The notes: a model not told the origin generated them from the letters alone. DNA of 64,000 bases from Moraxellaceae bacterium (GCA_031119205.1 JAVHYF010000003.1:133742-197741); one strand, 5' to 3'. Positions 26,309 through 34,413 are shown, counted from the stretch's first letter. Numbers and translations: made by a program.

Positions 26309-29300
26309 ATGAGAGGGATCGTCGCTTTTCGCTGGACCCCGGCCACTGGTCAGGTGTTCGTGTCCGATGAGGTGTGGACACTCCTGGAGCTGCCTGCCGG
26401 GCCGCCCCCCATCACGCTGGAGTATCTCTTCCAGCGCGCACTGCCATTCGACCAGGCCGAGATCGGCAACGTGCTGGCCGTCGCCACGCGCGACCACACC
26501 GGCTTCGACTACGAATGGCGCTTCCTCATGCGCGACGACTCGGTGCGGGTCGTTCGCGTGCAGGCACATCCGGTCACCGCCGAGAACGGCTGCTTCGAGC
26601 ACGTCGGCTTCATGAACCAGGTGATGGACGTCGACAACCCGCTGGTGCAGGCCGCCGCCGAACTGCAGAAGGCGCGTGCCGAGGCCAAGCAGTTCCACCT
26701 CACCGTCGACCAGGCACCGGGCCTGTTGTGGAGCGCGCTGCCCAACGGCTTCGTCGACTTCCTCAACCAGCGCTGGCTGGACTACACCGGCACCCGCATG
26801 GAGGACAGCAGCGGCTGGGGCTGGCAGGTCACCATCCACCCGGACGACCGGGCCCGCCTGGTGGCGGCCTGGCAAGGCGTGCTCAGTTCGGCAAAGGCTG
26901 GCGAGGTGAAGGCGCGCCTGCGTCGCCACGACGGCAGCTATCGCTGGTTCCTGTTTCGCGCCATGCCCTTCCTCGATGCCGAAGGGCGACTGGTGAAGTG
27001 GTACGGCCAGACCATCGACATCGAAGACCTGAAGCGCGCCGAAGACCTGCTGGCTGCCGAGCGCACCGTGCTGGAGATGCTGGCCCGCAGCGCCTCGCTG
27101 GAGGCCACGCTGGACGCCACCTGCCGCCGCGTAGACAGCATGCTGCCGGGCTGCACCGCCTCCGTGTGGCTGCTCGACGAAGACGGCAGCACGGTGTCCG
27201 ACTTCATGGCGCCGGGGCTGCCGCGTGCCTTCATCGACGAACTCAACGCGCTGATCGCCGCCACCGGCAACGGCAAGATGAGCCTGTACGCCGGCCCCTG
27301 CGCCACCGCCATCCAGAAGCGCAAGACCATCGTCATTCCCGACATCACGCACAGCAAGGGCTGGCTGGAGTACTGCGAGGTCGCCATCCCGTTCGGCTTC
27401 AAGGCCGTGGTGTGCGCACCCATCACCTCGTCGCAGAACGAGATGCTGGGCATGTTCGTGCTGCAGTCGCGCGAGGCCGGCGAGCCCACGCCGTACCAGA
27501 GCTCCATCGTCGAGCACTTCACCCACCTCGCCGCGCTGGCTATCGAGCGCAAGCACATGGACCGCGCGCTGGCCAACAGCGAGGAGCGCTTCCGGCGCAT
27601 GGCGGAAACCACGCCGGATGTCATCTGGATCACCGACCTGCATCCCGAGCGGGTGCTGTACTGCAGCCCCAGCTTCGAACAGCTGTGGGGCCACACGGTG
27701 GAGGACCTGTACCGCGACCCGCGCCTGTGGACAGCCATCATCCATCCCGACGACGTCGGCATGGTGGTGGAGACCTTCACCCGCGGCATCCACGGCAAGG
27801 GCAGCAGCGGCTACAACATCGAGTTCCGCCTGCGGCGCGCCGACGGCAGCATCCGCTGGATCAACGAGCGCGCAGCCTTCATCGCCAATGGCGAAGCCTC
27901 ACCGCATCGTGTCAGTGGCATCTCCACCGACGTCACCCAGCGCAAGCTGGCCGAAGAGGCGCTGAAGGAATCGCAGGAGCGCTTCGCGCTGGCGGTGTCG
28001 GCGTCCTCGGACGGTATCTGGGACTGGGACATCCTCACCGGCATGGTCTTCATGTCGGAGCAGGCCCAGGTCATCTTCGGCATGCCGCCGGGCGAGACCA
28101 CGCGCCCGCTCGAAGCATGGCGCGAAGCCTGTCCGATGCACCCGGACGACTTCCGGGCCTATCAGGAACAGCAGTCGCGCTACCTCGCCGGCAAGATCCC
28201 GGATTTCGTCGGCGACTGGCGCATGCTCAACGCGGACGGCACCGCCCGCTGGGTGCGCCTGCGCGGCCGCTGCCTGCGCGACGCCAGCGGCGCGGCCATC
28301 CGCATGATCGGCTCCATCAGTGACATCGACGTGCAGCGGCGCACCGAGACATCGCTGCAACAGGCGCGCCGGCTGGAAGCCATGGGCACCCTGGCCGGCG
28401 GCATCGCGCACGACTTCAACAACATCCTCGGTGTCATCCTCGGCTACGGCGAGATGGCGCTGCGCAGCGCCGCCAGCGGCAGCCGCCTGCGCCGCGATCT
28501 CGACAACATCATGAGCGCCGGCGAGCGCGGCCGCTCGCTGGTGGACCGCATCCTCGCCTTCAGTCGCAGCGGCAGCATGGAGCGCGCGGCCGTCCACGTG
28601 GAAGCCGTGGTGCAGGAGTCGCTGGACCTGCTGGAGGCCACCCGTCCGCGCCACATCCGCATCGACGCCACGCTGGAGGCTGGCCTGGCCGCCATGCAGG
28701 GTGACCCCACCCAGATCCACCAGGTGGTGATGAACCTAGTCACCAACGCCATGCAGGCCATGCCCGCCGGCGGCACCATCGACGTCACGCTGAACGTCAC
28801 CGATGCCACCGCGGCACTCATCACCACCACCGGCGTGCTGACGCCCGGCCGCTACATCGTGCTGCAGGTGGCCGACACCGGCAGCGGCATCGCACCCGAG
28901 GTGCTGGAACGCATCTTCGATCCCTTCTTCACCACCAAGGAGGTCGGCGTCGGCTGCGGCCTCGGCCTGTCACTGGTGCACGGCATCGTGCTCAACGTCG
29001 GCGGTGGCATCGACGTGCGCACCGTGCCCGGCCTGGGCAGCACATTCGCCGTGTACCTGCCCTGGTGTGGCGAGGCCGAGGACAGCACCGCCGACATGCA
29101 CGACCTGTTGCCGCAAGGCCGTGGCGAACGCGTGCTGCTGGTGGACGACGAAGAAGCCCTGCTGCGCCTCACCGAAGAGACCCTGCAAGAACTCGGCTAC
29201 GCGCCCTCGTCCTTCGGTAGTAGCCTGATCGCGCTGGAAGCCTTCCGCGCCGACCCGGCCGGCTTCGACGCGGTGCTCACCGACGAACGCATGCCGGGCA

Positions 29301-29494
29301 TGAGCGGCACCGCACTCATCGAGCAGGTGCGCAGCATGCGCCCCGACATTCCGGTACTGCTGATGAGCGGCTACGTCGGCGACCTCGCCGCCCGCCAGTC
29401 AACCGATCGTCCCCCCGACCGCATCCTCAAGAAACCGCTGGCACTCGCGGACCTCGCCTACAGCCTGGCCGAGGCGCTGGACCGCATGGACTGA
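26309..29494 (+). CDS. Multi-PAS hybrid sensor histidine kinase
   Basis: 1061 residues from the ATG at 26309 (CCGGAG site upstream); the frame is open further up but overlaps the regulator gene. Domains in order: PAS (about 5-105), PAS/PAC (about 128-245), GAF (about 260-415), PAS/PAC (about 425-545), PAS/PAC (about 550-675), HisKA with the H-box GTLAGGIAHDFNNILGVILG, HATPase (VMNLVTNAMQAMPAGG, DTGSGIAPEVLERIFDPFF) and a C-terminal receiver (LLVDDEEALLRL, TDERMPGMSG). No membrane segments are evident, so it senses a cytoplasmic signal. The C-terminal receiver suggests feedback or a relay to the upstream OmpR-type regulator. Confidence 0.93.
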   Translation: MRGIVAFRWTPATGQVFVSDEVWTLLELPAGPPPITLEYLFQRALPFDQAEIGNVLAVATRDHTGFDYEWRFLMRDDSVRVVRVQAHPVTAENGCFEHVGFMNQVMDVDNPLVQAAAELQKARAEAKQFHLTVDQAPGLLWSALPNGFVDFLNQRWLDYTGTRMEDSSGWGWQVTIHPDDRARLVAAWQGVLSSAKAGEVKARLRRHDGSYRWFLFRAMPFLDAEGRLVKWYGQTIDIEDLKRAEDLLAAERTVLEMLARSASLEATLDATCRRVDSMLPGCTASVWLLDEDGSTVSDFMAPGLPRAFIDELNALIAATGNGKMSLYAGPCATAIQKRKTIVIPDITHSKGWLEYCEVAIPFGFKAVVCAPITSSQNEMLGMFVLQSREAGEPTPYQSSIVEHFTHLAALAIERKHMDRALANSEERFRRMAETTPDVIWITDLHPERVLYCSPSFEQLWGHTVEDLYRDPRLWTAIIHPDDVGMVVETFTRGIHGKGSSGYNIEFRLRRADGSIRWINERAAFIANGEASPHRVSGISTDVTQRKLAEEALKESQERFALAVSASSDGIWDWDILTGMVFMSEQAQVIFGMPPGETTRPLEAWREACPMHPDDFRAYQEQQSRYLAGKIPDFVGDWRMLNADGTARWVRLRGRCLRDASGAAIRMIGSISDIDVQRRTETSLQQARRLEAMGTLAGGIAHDFNNILGVILGYGEMALRSAASGSRLRRDLDNIMSAGERGRSLVDRILAFSRSGSMERAAVHVEAVVQESLDLLEATRPRHIRIDATLEAGLAAMQGDPTQIHQVVMNLVTNAMQAMPAGGTIDVTLNVTDATAALITTTGVLTPGRYIVLQVADTGSGIAPEVLERIFDPFFTTKEVGVGCGLGLSLVHGIVLNVGGGIDVRTVPGLGSTFAVYLPWCGEAEDSTADMHDLLPQGRGERVLLVDDEEALLRLTEETLQELGYAPSSFGSSLIALEAFRADPAGFDAVLTDERMPGMSGTALIEQVRSMRPDIPVLLMSGYVGDLAARQSTDRPPDRILKKPLALADLAYSLAEALDRMD

Positions 29495-29696
29495 GCGGAC
29501 CGGCTGAGCGGACCGTGCCGAAGTGCAACCTGAAGTGCAGCTCCAGCGGCGCGCGATGACAGACCGCGGCTACAGTCGTGTCGCGTTTGACATCCGCGCA
29601 GGCCGCCTTGCCACCGTCCTGACAAGCAGCCGCAGCAGACTCGCCTGATCCACCCGTGCGCGCCACCCGTCGCCACGGCCTGTAAGGAGACGAGTC

Positions 29697-29981
29697 ATGA
29701 AGCTGTACTTGCTGTCACTGGGCGCCGGCGTGCTGGTCGGTGTCATCTACGGCGTGCTCAACGTGCGCTCACCCGCACCGCCCGTCATCGCACTCGTCGG
29801 CCTGCTCGGCATCCTGCTGGGCGAGCAGGCCGTGCCACTTGTAAAGCGCGTGATGTCCCCCGAGCCGCTCAACATCTCCTGGCTCAAGCGCGAATGCGCG
29901 CCATCCATTTTTGGCAACTTGCCGGTGGGGGAGTCGGCGCGCACCGTTACGAAACCCGCCGCCTCTGCGAAGTCGGCCTGA
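29697..29981 (+). CDS. XapX-like (DUF1427) small membrane protein
   Basis: 94 residues. The first ~50 residues match the XapX domain: two hydrophobic helices with GAGVLVGVIYGVLNVRSPAPPV in part and IALVGLLGILLGEQ. The AAGGAGACGAGTC site precedes the ATG. Function unknown. The C-terminal ~40 residues are outside the domain. It is the last conventional gene before the cassette island. Confidence 0.8.
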   Translation: MKLYLLSLGAGVLVGVIYGVLNVRSPAPPVIALVGLLGILLGEQAVPLVKRVMSPEPLNISWLKRECAPSIFGNLPVGESARTVTKPAASAKSA

Positions 29982-30086
29982 GGTCAGGAGCCGGTGCCAC
30001 GCCTTGGTGGTGCAGGGCACGACGCGGTGCTCTTCTCGCAAGGGCGGATATTCGGCCAGAGCAGCCAATCAGCATCAGCAACGAAA

Positions 30087-30111
30087 GACTGCTTCCCGCT
30101 CGGAAGCAGTC
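30087..30111. repeat. Hairpin at the outer end of the cassette array
   Basis: Perfect 10-bp stem GACTGCTTCC (30087-30096) with GGAAGCAGTC (30102-30111), loop CGCTC. It touches the R' core of the terminal attC site. It could be a terminator without a U tract. The 29982-30086 stretch before it shows nothing recognisable. Confidence 0.6.
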
Positions 30112-30112
30112 A

Positions 30113-30211
30113 GTTCAACGTTTGACGTGAGGGGCCGCCGTAGCGGCGAAGCCGCGGAGGGAACCTGCAAGCGCAGCTTGTGGGCGGTCCCTCTCGACGG
30201 AATTGTTAGAA
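30113..30211 (-). other. attC site of the third cassette (array end)
   Basis: On the minus strand it reads R'' TTCTAAC (30205-30211), an AATTCCGTCGAGAGGG-type left arm, an imperfect stem of about 75 bp, then a right arm CCCCTCACGTCAAAC and R' GTTGAAC (30113-30119). The R'' core contains the TAA stop of the cyclase-like gene, as is common in cassettes. Confidence 0.75.
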
Positions 30212-31030
30212 CTCATTTCGCTCTTCAATCGCATACGCACAGCTCTCCGGGTGTCTTGAAATAACGGCACTCCAATCCACCTCTGGAAAAGCAAACTTGA
30301 TATCAAACTGGTTGTCTTCCAAGCGTGAAACTATATGTGGGTATCGACGCCTGTAGATTTCTACGGTCGTTTGATACTTCTTTGCCACCGACTCTGGCAG
30401 CTCATGAGACCTTGCATTCCTGCATAGTTCGGCAAGATGCAGGACCTCCGGGCCGCCATTCCAATTCAGTTCTGTTTGCTCAATGTACATTTTGATTTCG
30501 CCAGCAGGCAGTTTGCAGCCACAAACCCCTTCAAGCTGATCTAGTGCTTGTGTGACGTACACGAAGCTGTAGCTATCGTTGAATGGGGTGTGATGAAAAA
30601 TGTCGCAAAAGCGAAGTAGCCTGTTATCCATGAAAAGGCCGATGGCTTTAATGTCCTTTTCTGCGTTGTAGGCATCAATCAATGCGGTGCCATAAAAGCA
30701 CGGCACATCGTTTAGCTGGTAATGACGGAAATAACCACTGGTTATCACGGCACGATAGAAGATGCCTCGGTTCGTCAGACGGTGTAGCAAGTCTTTGACA
30801 AACTCGCACTGAAACATCAGCAGATAGCTAATATCCCTTCGAGTGTCGCCGCCGTCCACGTTGTAAACCAAGATAGTGTCTGAAAAAATCACACATCGAA
30901 ATGCGTCGTGTTTGTGCGCATTGAGACTGGCAATGACTTCATATAGGTCGTCAATTCGTCGAGGGCTGTCTGACACTAAGTCAGAAAAACCTAGGATGTC
31001 GATGTACAAAAGAAAGCGGTTGTCCATCAT
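30206..31030 (-). CDS. Class III nucleotide-cyclase-like protein (integron cassette)
   Basis: 274 residues from ATG-ATG at 31030/31027. The N-terminal ~150 residues resemble a class III cyclase core: YIDILGFSDLV carries Asp11, IFSDTILVY carries Asp51, 40 residues apart as the two metal-binding aspartates usually are, and YRAVITSGYF resembles the later RxGIxxG strand. Substrate-specifying residues are not recognisable, so activity is uncertain. The C-terminal ~120 residues are unrecognised. The base composition is visibly less GC-rich than neighbouring core genes. The stop lies inside the attC R'' core. The frame also opens 21 bp earlier at an ATG inside the preceding attC (31051). Confidence 0.72.
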   Translation of the reverse strand: MMDNRFLLYIDILGFSDLVSDSPRRIDDLYEVIASLNAHKHDAFRCVIFSDTILVYNVDGGDTRRDISYLLMFQCEFVKDLLHRLTNRGIFYRAVITSGYFRHYQLNDVPCFYGTALIDAYNAEKDIKAIGLFMDNRLLRFCDIFHHTPFNDSYSFVYVTQALDQLEGVCGCKLPAGEIKMYIEQTELNWNGGPEVLHLAELCRNARSHELPESVAKKYQTTVEIYRRRYPHIVSRLEDNQFDIKFAFPEVDWSAVISRHPESCAYAIEERNEF

Positions 31031-31035
31031 GCGAG

Positions 31036-31104
31036 TTCTAACGTTTGACATGAGAGGCGCGACCCGGCTTGCCGGGGTGCGTCCTCTTGATGGAAGGGTT
31101 AGAC
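31036..31104 (-). other. attC site of the second cassette (HNH)
   Basis: 69 bp. Minus strand: R'' GTCTAAC (31098-31104, containing the HNH stop codon), CCTTCCATCAAGAGGACGC arm, short GC hairpin, GCGCCTCTCATGTCAAAC arm, R' GTTAGAA (31036-31042). This is the Pseudomonas/Xanthomonas-like attC style. Confidence 0.88.
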
Positions 31105-32019
31105 CGCGGCGCTCGGCCTTAGCGTGTGGCCGATCCGCGCAGTTGTAGTTTCCCGCTCGCTTTCTGATAGCTGGTAGACGGTATCCATAAACGTAAACCG
31201 CCCGGCCTCAGCAAAAAAGGTGGGGTTGACGCTATTCCTGACTTCATCTGCAAACCAATTGGCTGCCTGACACCACTTCGCGAAGCCTTCGCGGATACCG
31301 TTTTCCCAAGCTTCGTACTCGTCCCGCTGCTTGTCGTAGTTCGGGTTGGGATAGATGGTCTTGTAGCGACGTATGGGCTGCAAATAGCCTCGCCCTGAAT
31401 CTTCGACGTTCTTTGAATAGAGAACAGTTGTATCGGTTGCCACCTTCGACAAATGAAGCAAGGAAGCTTCAAGTCTTGGCAACTGCCCCGGCCATACCGC
31501 GGCGTCGAGACGCTTGGCGAGGGAGAGAGTTTGATCCGGCAGGTGCTCCGGCCATCGGGGGAAGTAGACGCCTGCCATTTCGGACCAAGCGCACCAGCTT
31601 CCGAGCATCAGTTCCCTGACCGTGGCGTCAATCAGCGATGCATAGACCAAGTTCGCAGCTTCTTTGGCGAGGTCCACCGTACCGGCTAGCTGTTCTCGCA
31701 CCCAAAGCTCGTGGTCTGTCTTGATCTTGTGGAGCCTCTCTATGGGATATGACTCGAAGTCTTTGTCTATCCGCGTGTGGTCGGTAGCACAGAGGAGAAC
31801 TAGATTGTGATATTGGTCTCGCTCTTCTTCCGTGAGCAAACTGTCGCTCCTGGGACTCTTCTTCCCATCCGTTTTCTTGCCGACTATGTGCGCCTGCTCG
31901 CCGACGAGGTGTGTTCCTGTTGTTCTGTCGGAGTCTGCGCTGAGCTCTATGCGACACATTGCGCAAAGGTTCCCAGAGCGCCCCCAAAGCAGCTTTAGGT
32001 CTTTGGTTGAGATGGACAT
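31099..32019 (-). CDS. HNH endonuclease with unknown C-terminal domain (integron cassette)
   Basis: 306 residues. The N-terminal ~105 residues form an HNH/treble-clef nuclease: Cys19-x-x-Cys22 (LCAMC), EQAHIVGKK with the catalytic-type His, then EERDQYHNLVLLCATDHTRID with the NLVLLC and DH metal ligands. The remaining 200 residues are unrecognised, rich in Trp and Tyr, and probably a recognition or effector domain. An AGGGAG site precedes the ATG at 32019. HNH heads of this sort occur in anti-phage nucleases, but no such link is proven here. Its stop is in the attC R'' core. Confidence 0.85.
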   Translation of the reverse strand: MSISTKDLKLLWGRSGNLCAMCRIELSADSDRTTGTHLVGEQAHIVGKKTDGKKSPRSDSLLTEEERDQYHNLVLLCATDHTRIDKDFESYPIERLHKIKTDHELWVREQLAGTVDLAKEAANLVYASLIDATVRELMLGSWCAWSEMAGVYFPRWPEHLPDQTLSLAKRLDAAVWPGQLPRLEASLLHLSKVATDTTVLYSKNVEDSGRGYLQPIRRYKTIYPNPNYDKQRDEYEAWENGIREGFAKWCQAANWFADEVRNSVNPTFFAEAGRFTFMDTVYQLSESERETTTARIGHTLRPSAAV

Positions 32020-32036
32020 GTATATGACTCCCTGCG

Positions 32037-32096
32037 GTCTAACGCCTGAATTAAGCCGCGCCGCAAAGCGGCGTCGGCTTGAATGAATTGTTAGGC
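32037..32096 (-). other. Canonical 60-bp attC site of the first cassette
   Basis: Minus strand: R'' GCCTAAC (32090-32096), then AATTCATTCAAGCCGACGCC, a central GCTTTGC loop, GGCGCGGCTTAATTCAGGC, and R' GTTAGAC (32037-32043). This is nearly identical to the classical '59-base element' of class 1 integron cassettes. It contains the stop codon of the upstream cassette gene. Confidence 0.93.
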
Positions 32097-32564
32097 GTCT
32101 GCCTCAAGCAACTCGCCTGCCTGTTGGAAATTGCCCTGCGAAACTAGCACAGCGGCTTGCGCAGCCTTGGCCATGTGCTCATCGGTGATGGTGGGGAGCG
32201 CCGCCGCCGCGAAGCCGCCAAGCGCTGCCAGTGCGTTTGCGAAGCTCTCCCGCATCTCCGCGGGCGCATCAACTGGATTGTCATTGTCAGCGATGGCAAT
32301 TGAGGCGGGAAGCAAGAAAAAGCTGAGGGTTGCTTTGCTTGGGGCCTGGGACAGCGTAGAGACAATCTGAGGAACGGCCGCGATAGATGCCGGGTAAATG
32401 TCGCCTTGATGGTAGAGGGCGCTCCAAAGGGAGAACCACGGCTCGGCCTGCCAATCTGTCTCAGCTGGAAAGGTCTCAGTTCGCTGCAGCAATGCTGGGA
32501 TATCACCGGCAGCGCCGTAGGCATGGTGCAGCTGTTGCCAGTCAACCGTTTGCGATGCAGTCAT
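32091..32564 (-). CDS. Hypothetical cassette protein, first in the array
   Basis: 157 residues from the ATG at 32564; the frame is open further upstream into the attI/intI region but without coding character. Not recognised. Helical throughout, with PWFSLWSALYHQGDIYPAS and a late ALGGFAAAALPTIT region; proteins with this LWSALxHQGxxYxAS pattern recur as uncharacterised HEAT-like proteins. First cassette next to attI, the position most strongly expressed in a working integron. Confidence 0.7.
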   Translation of the reverse strand: MTASQTVDWQQLHHAYGAAGDIPALLQRTETFPAETDWQAEPWFSLWSALYHQGDIYPASIAAVPQIVSTLSQAPSKATLSFFLLPASIAIADNDNPVDAPAEMRESFANALAALGGFAAAALPTITDEHMAKAAQAAVLVSQGNFQQAGELLEADA

Positions 32565-32572
32565 GTGCTGAC

Positions 32573-32681
32573 GCCTAACTATCAATTTATCCGGCAGAAC
32601 TGCTGGATAACCCAGCCCTCTGCTGGATAACCTGCCGCCCTTACGGGAAAGGCAGGTCAGGCCTGCGTCTCCGCGCAAGAG
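32573..32681 (-). other. attI-like region
   Basis: The minus strand ends in GTTAGGC (plus 32573-32579), the sequence expected at an attI insertion point, 9 bp before the first cassette gene. Between it and the LexA box are two copies of CTGCTGGATAACC (plus, about 32600-32632) and a small hairpin (CTGCC ... GGCAG, about 32630-32655). Position and orientation relative to the intI remnant are those of attI. Direct integrase-binding sites cannot be assigned by eye. Confidence 0.6.
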
Positions 32682-32697
32682 CTGTATATCCATACAG
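32682..32697. promoter_or_regulatory. LexA (SOS) box upstream of the intI remnant
   Basis: CTGTATATCCATACAG matches the CTG-N10-CAG LexA consensus with the TATA-rich centre of gammaproteobacterial and betaproteobacterial boxes. It lies 12 bp before the degenerate intI start. LexA control of integron integrases is established knowledge. Confidence 0.8.
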
Positions 32698-32709
32698 GTA
32701 CAAATCGCC

Positions 32710-32994
32710 ACGAAAAGCAGCACACCCGTCCTACCACCACTGTACGCCACCCAGGTAGTCGACCAGTTGCGCGAACGCGTCCGCTACTCTCACTACAGCC
32801 TGCGAGCGGAGAGAGCTTACCCGCACTGGGTACGGCGACAACCGGCCTGCCGCAAGTCAACGCTAAGCGGCCGCTGTTTGGACAGTAGTCCACTGTCCGC
32901 TCCGGCCGACTTGTGCGCATGGTCGCTACGACCGGTTGGCGCGCAACAACTGACAGTGCCTCCACGGAAGCACCTCGGCCGAAGCGGACGCTAA
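32710..32994 (+). pseudogene. intI: Remnant of integron integrase intI
   Basis: Codons from 32710 to 32835 translate to an IntI N terminus: [10 protein letters not shown], then [20 protein letters not shown] and AYPHWVR, matching the SAM-like N-terminal domain of integron integrases (IntI1 has LDQLRERIRYLHYSLRTEQ and AYVHWVR). The expected start codon is ACG instead of ATG. After PHWVR the frame continues to a stop at 32992 without similarity. The catalytic tyrosine-recombinase domain (R..HxxR..Y) is absent. Transcribed away from the cassettes, as usual. Confidence 0.85.
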
Positions 32995-33174
32995 TGACGG
33001 CGGTCTCGAACGGCCGCTACCGGCCAGGTGCGGGCCTTGGCCTTGCCCTTTGAACGCTCATGCAGAAGGCTGCTCGACTCCGTAACCTGCCGGACGACCT
33101 ACGGACGCTGCTCGGCCGCAGCGGCCGCTTGGCATTGATCAAACGAGGTTCCGCTATCCGCTCAGAAGGAGTCA
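32995..33174. other. Non-coding gap after the intI remnant
   Basis: No supported gene. From about 32865 to 33135 there are several related short blocks (CGGCCGCT, GCGGACGCT, CGGCCGC) that look like degenerate palindromic repeats. Similar blocks (CCGAAAGCAG, CCGCTTTGGCCGAAG) occur at 34872-34920, beyond the other end of this block. Confidence 0.5.
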
Positions 33175-33261
33175 GGGCAACGTAGAGCCAACTGGCCCTG
33201 CGCGGCTCTATCGCGCAGCACCCAGCGACCAAAGGGAGTGAGGTTAAGCCCCCGGTTAGAG
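33175..33261 (-). other. Possible degenerate attC
   Basis: Minus strand R'' CTCTAAC (33255-33261) contains the stop of the 86-residue gene. A possible R' GTTGCCC is at 33175-33181. The stem between them pairs poorly, so this is a decayed or partial site at best. Confidence 0.35.
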
Positions 33262-33516
33262 ATCGCACTCACCTTGCAAAGCGTCCTTTGCACCGCGAAC
33301 AACATCAGAAGAATTAGCATAACTGTGCTTTCCTTTCGGCGACGTGATGGCGGCCCGGCCGTTGGCATCAAAGTCAATGGTACCGCCGGTCTCCGGCAAG
33401 ACTATAAGTTGAGCTTTGCGTGGATTCGCCGTAGAAATGTCATACGCTTCCGCGTCGGTTACGACTAAAGAATAAGAGAAGCCAGTTTCTGGTTCCGTGT
33501 AGAAGATTGACGGCAT
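33256..33516 (-). CDS. Hypothetical cassette protein, 86 residues
   Basis: Starts MPSIFYTEPETGFSYSLVV, with a GGAG site upstream. Unrecognised, mostly beta-strand prone, no membrane segment. The same frame also opens at an ATG (33540) in the preceding attC. It lies on the far side of the intI remnant from the main array, in the same strand orientation. Confidence 0.6.
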   Translation of the reverse strand: MPSIFYTEPETGFSYSLVVTDAEAYDISTANPRKAQLIVLPETGGTIDFDANGRAAITSPKGKHSYANSSDVVRGAKDALQGECDL

Positions 33517-33524
33517 GGGGAGTT

Positions 33525-33614
33525 CTCCAACGTTTGACATGGGGTGGGGCACAAAGACGCAGCCTTTGTGGCATCCGTTCGATGGAAGGGTGGGGCGCCA
33601 CGCAACGTTTAGCT
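33525..33614 (-). other. Hybrid/degenerate attC site
   Basis: Minus strand: R'' GCTAAAC (33608-33614, containing the stop of the upstream gene), an extra GTTGCGTGG segment, then CCCTTCCATCGAACGGATGCC, a CACAAAG...CTTTGTG stem, CCCCATGTCAAAC and R' GTTGGAG (33525-33531). The right half is a typical attC arm. The left half looks like two sites fused. Confidence 0.65.
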
Positions 33615-34370
33615 CGGCTGACCTAGTATTTCTGAGGCGGGGTCAAAGGCGGGCAGATGAATGCGCAATGGCTTGCTCTGCGTCGAAACCTTGCGCACTA
33701 ACCGCATCCGGGAGTTCGACTCGTCAAAGTTGTAGGTCCAAACGATGCGGTGCCCAGTGCGGTAGTTGTGCGAGACGCGTTCTACAGTTCCGGTAATCAG
33801 CGTTCGTTCCTGTGTATGGGGGTTAGCCGATTTCGATCCAACAACTTGACGAATTTCTCGATCTAACCCGGACACAACCCATAGCCCTCCGCGCAGCGCA
33901 AAGTGAAACCGCACACTTGTGGAACCCAATGGCCCTGCAATTGAGCCAGCACATTGATGACACTCCATACGAACAGTAAACCTGTCGGCCCGTTTTATGG
34001 CCACCTCGCTCGCATACGCGCCAACTTTGACCGGGGAGTCTGAGGGAAGGTTAAACATCTTGGATGAGTCGACTAGGGTGAGATAGTCTCCTGATGCCTT
34101 GAAGACTGATACTAGCCCTGCCTTTTCACCGGCGTACGAGGTGCTGGGCGGACAGCACGTAGGAATTCCGCGACGCCCCTCAGTGTGAGCAACCGCCACG
34201 ACTAACTTAGATCGCAAATCTTGCTTTATCACAACGCGGCTATCATGGCCAATGACCTCAACTGCGTGCTCCCTGACCGACGAGTAGTTCGCGTGTTCGC
34301 CTGAGGCGGCAAACGCTGACACTGTCAGAAGAAGTGCAGAAACCGATGCGACAACCGTGGCGAATTTCAT
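33609..34370 (-). CDS. Hypothetical exported protein in the cassette block
   Basis: 253 residues from the ATG at 34370, which starts a signal peptide (MKFATVVASVSALLLTVSAFAASG). Mature part unrecognised, with Cys pairs in GIPTCCPPSTSY and MECHQCAGS, so possibly disulfide-bonded or metal-binding in the periplasm. Upstream in-frame codons overlap the divergent gene and were rejected. Stop codon inside an attC-like R''. Confidence 0.7.
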   Translation of the reverse strand: MKFATVVASVSALLLTVSAFAASGEHANYSSVREHAVEVIGHDSRVVIKQDLRSKLVVAVAHTEGRRGIPTCCPPSTSYAGEKAGLVSVFKASGDYLTLVDSSKMFNLPSDSPVKVGAYASEVAIKRADRFTVRMECHQCAGSIAGPLGSTSVRFHFALRGGLWVVSGLDREIRQVVGSKSANPHTQERTLITGTVERVSHNYRTGHRIVWTYNFDESNSRMRLVRKVSTQSKPLRIHLPAFDPASEILGQPS

Positions 34371-34413
34371 TGCGCGCAATGAGCATTTTTCTACAACTTC
34401 TTTAGACCGCAAG

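Noticed and set aside
26374..28323. 649-residue plus-strand frame inside the kinase gene
   Set aside because: Alternate frame of the hybrid kinase, Arg/Pro/His-rich with no domains.
30113..30211. Reading the array in plus orientation with genes reversed in their cassettes
   Set aside because: The canonical attC at 32037-32096 and the intI remnant both show the array runs on the minus strand, with genes in the normal direction.
33060..33185. 41-codon plus-strand frame after the intI remnant
   Set aside because: No similarity to integrase or any family, no ribosome site, and it lies among degenerate palindromic blocks.
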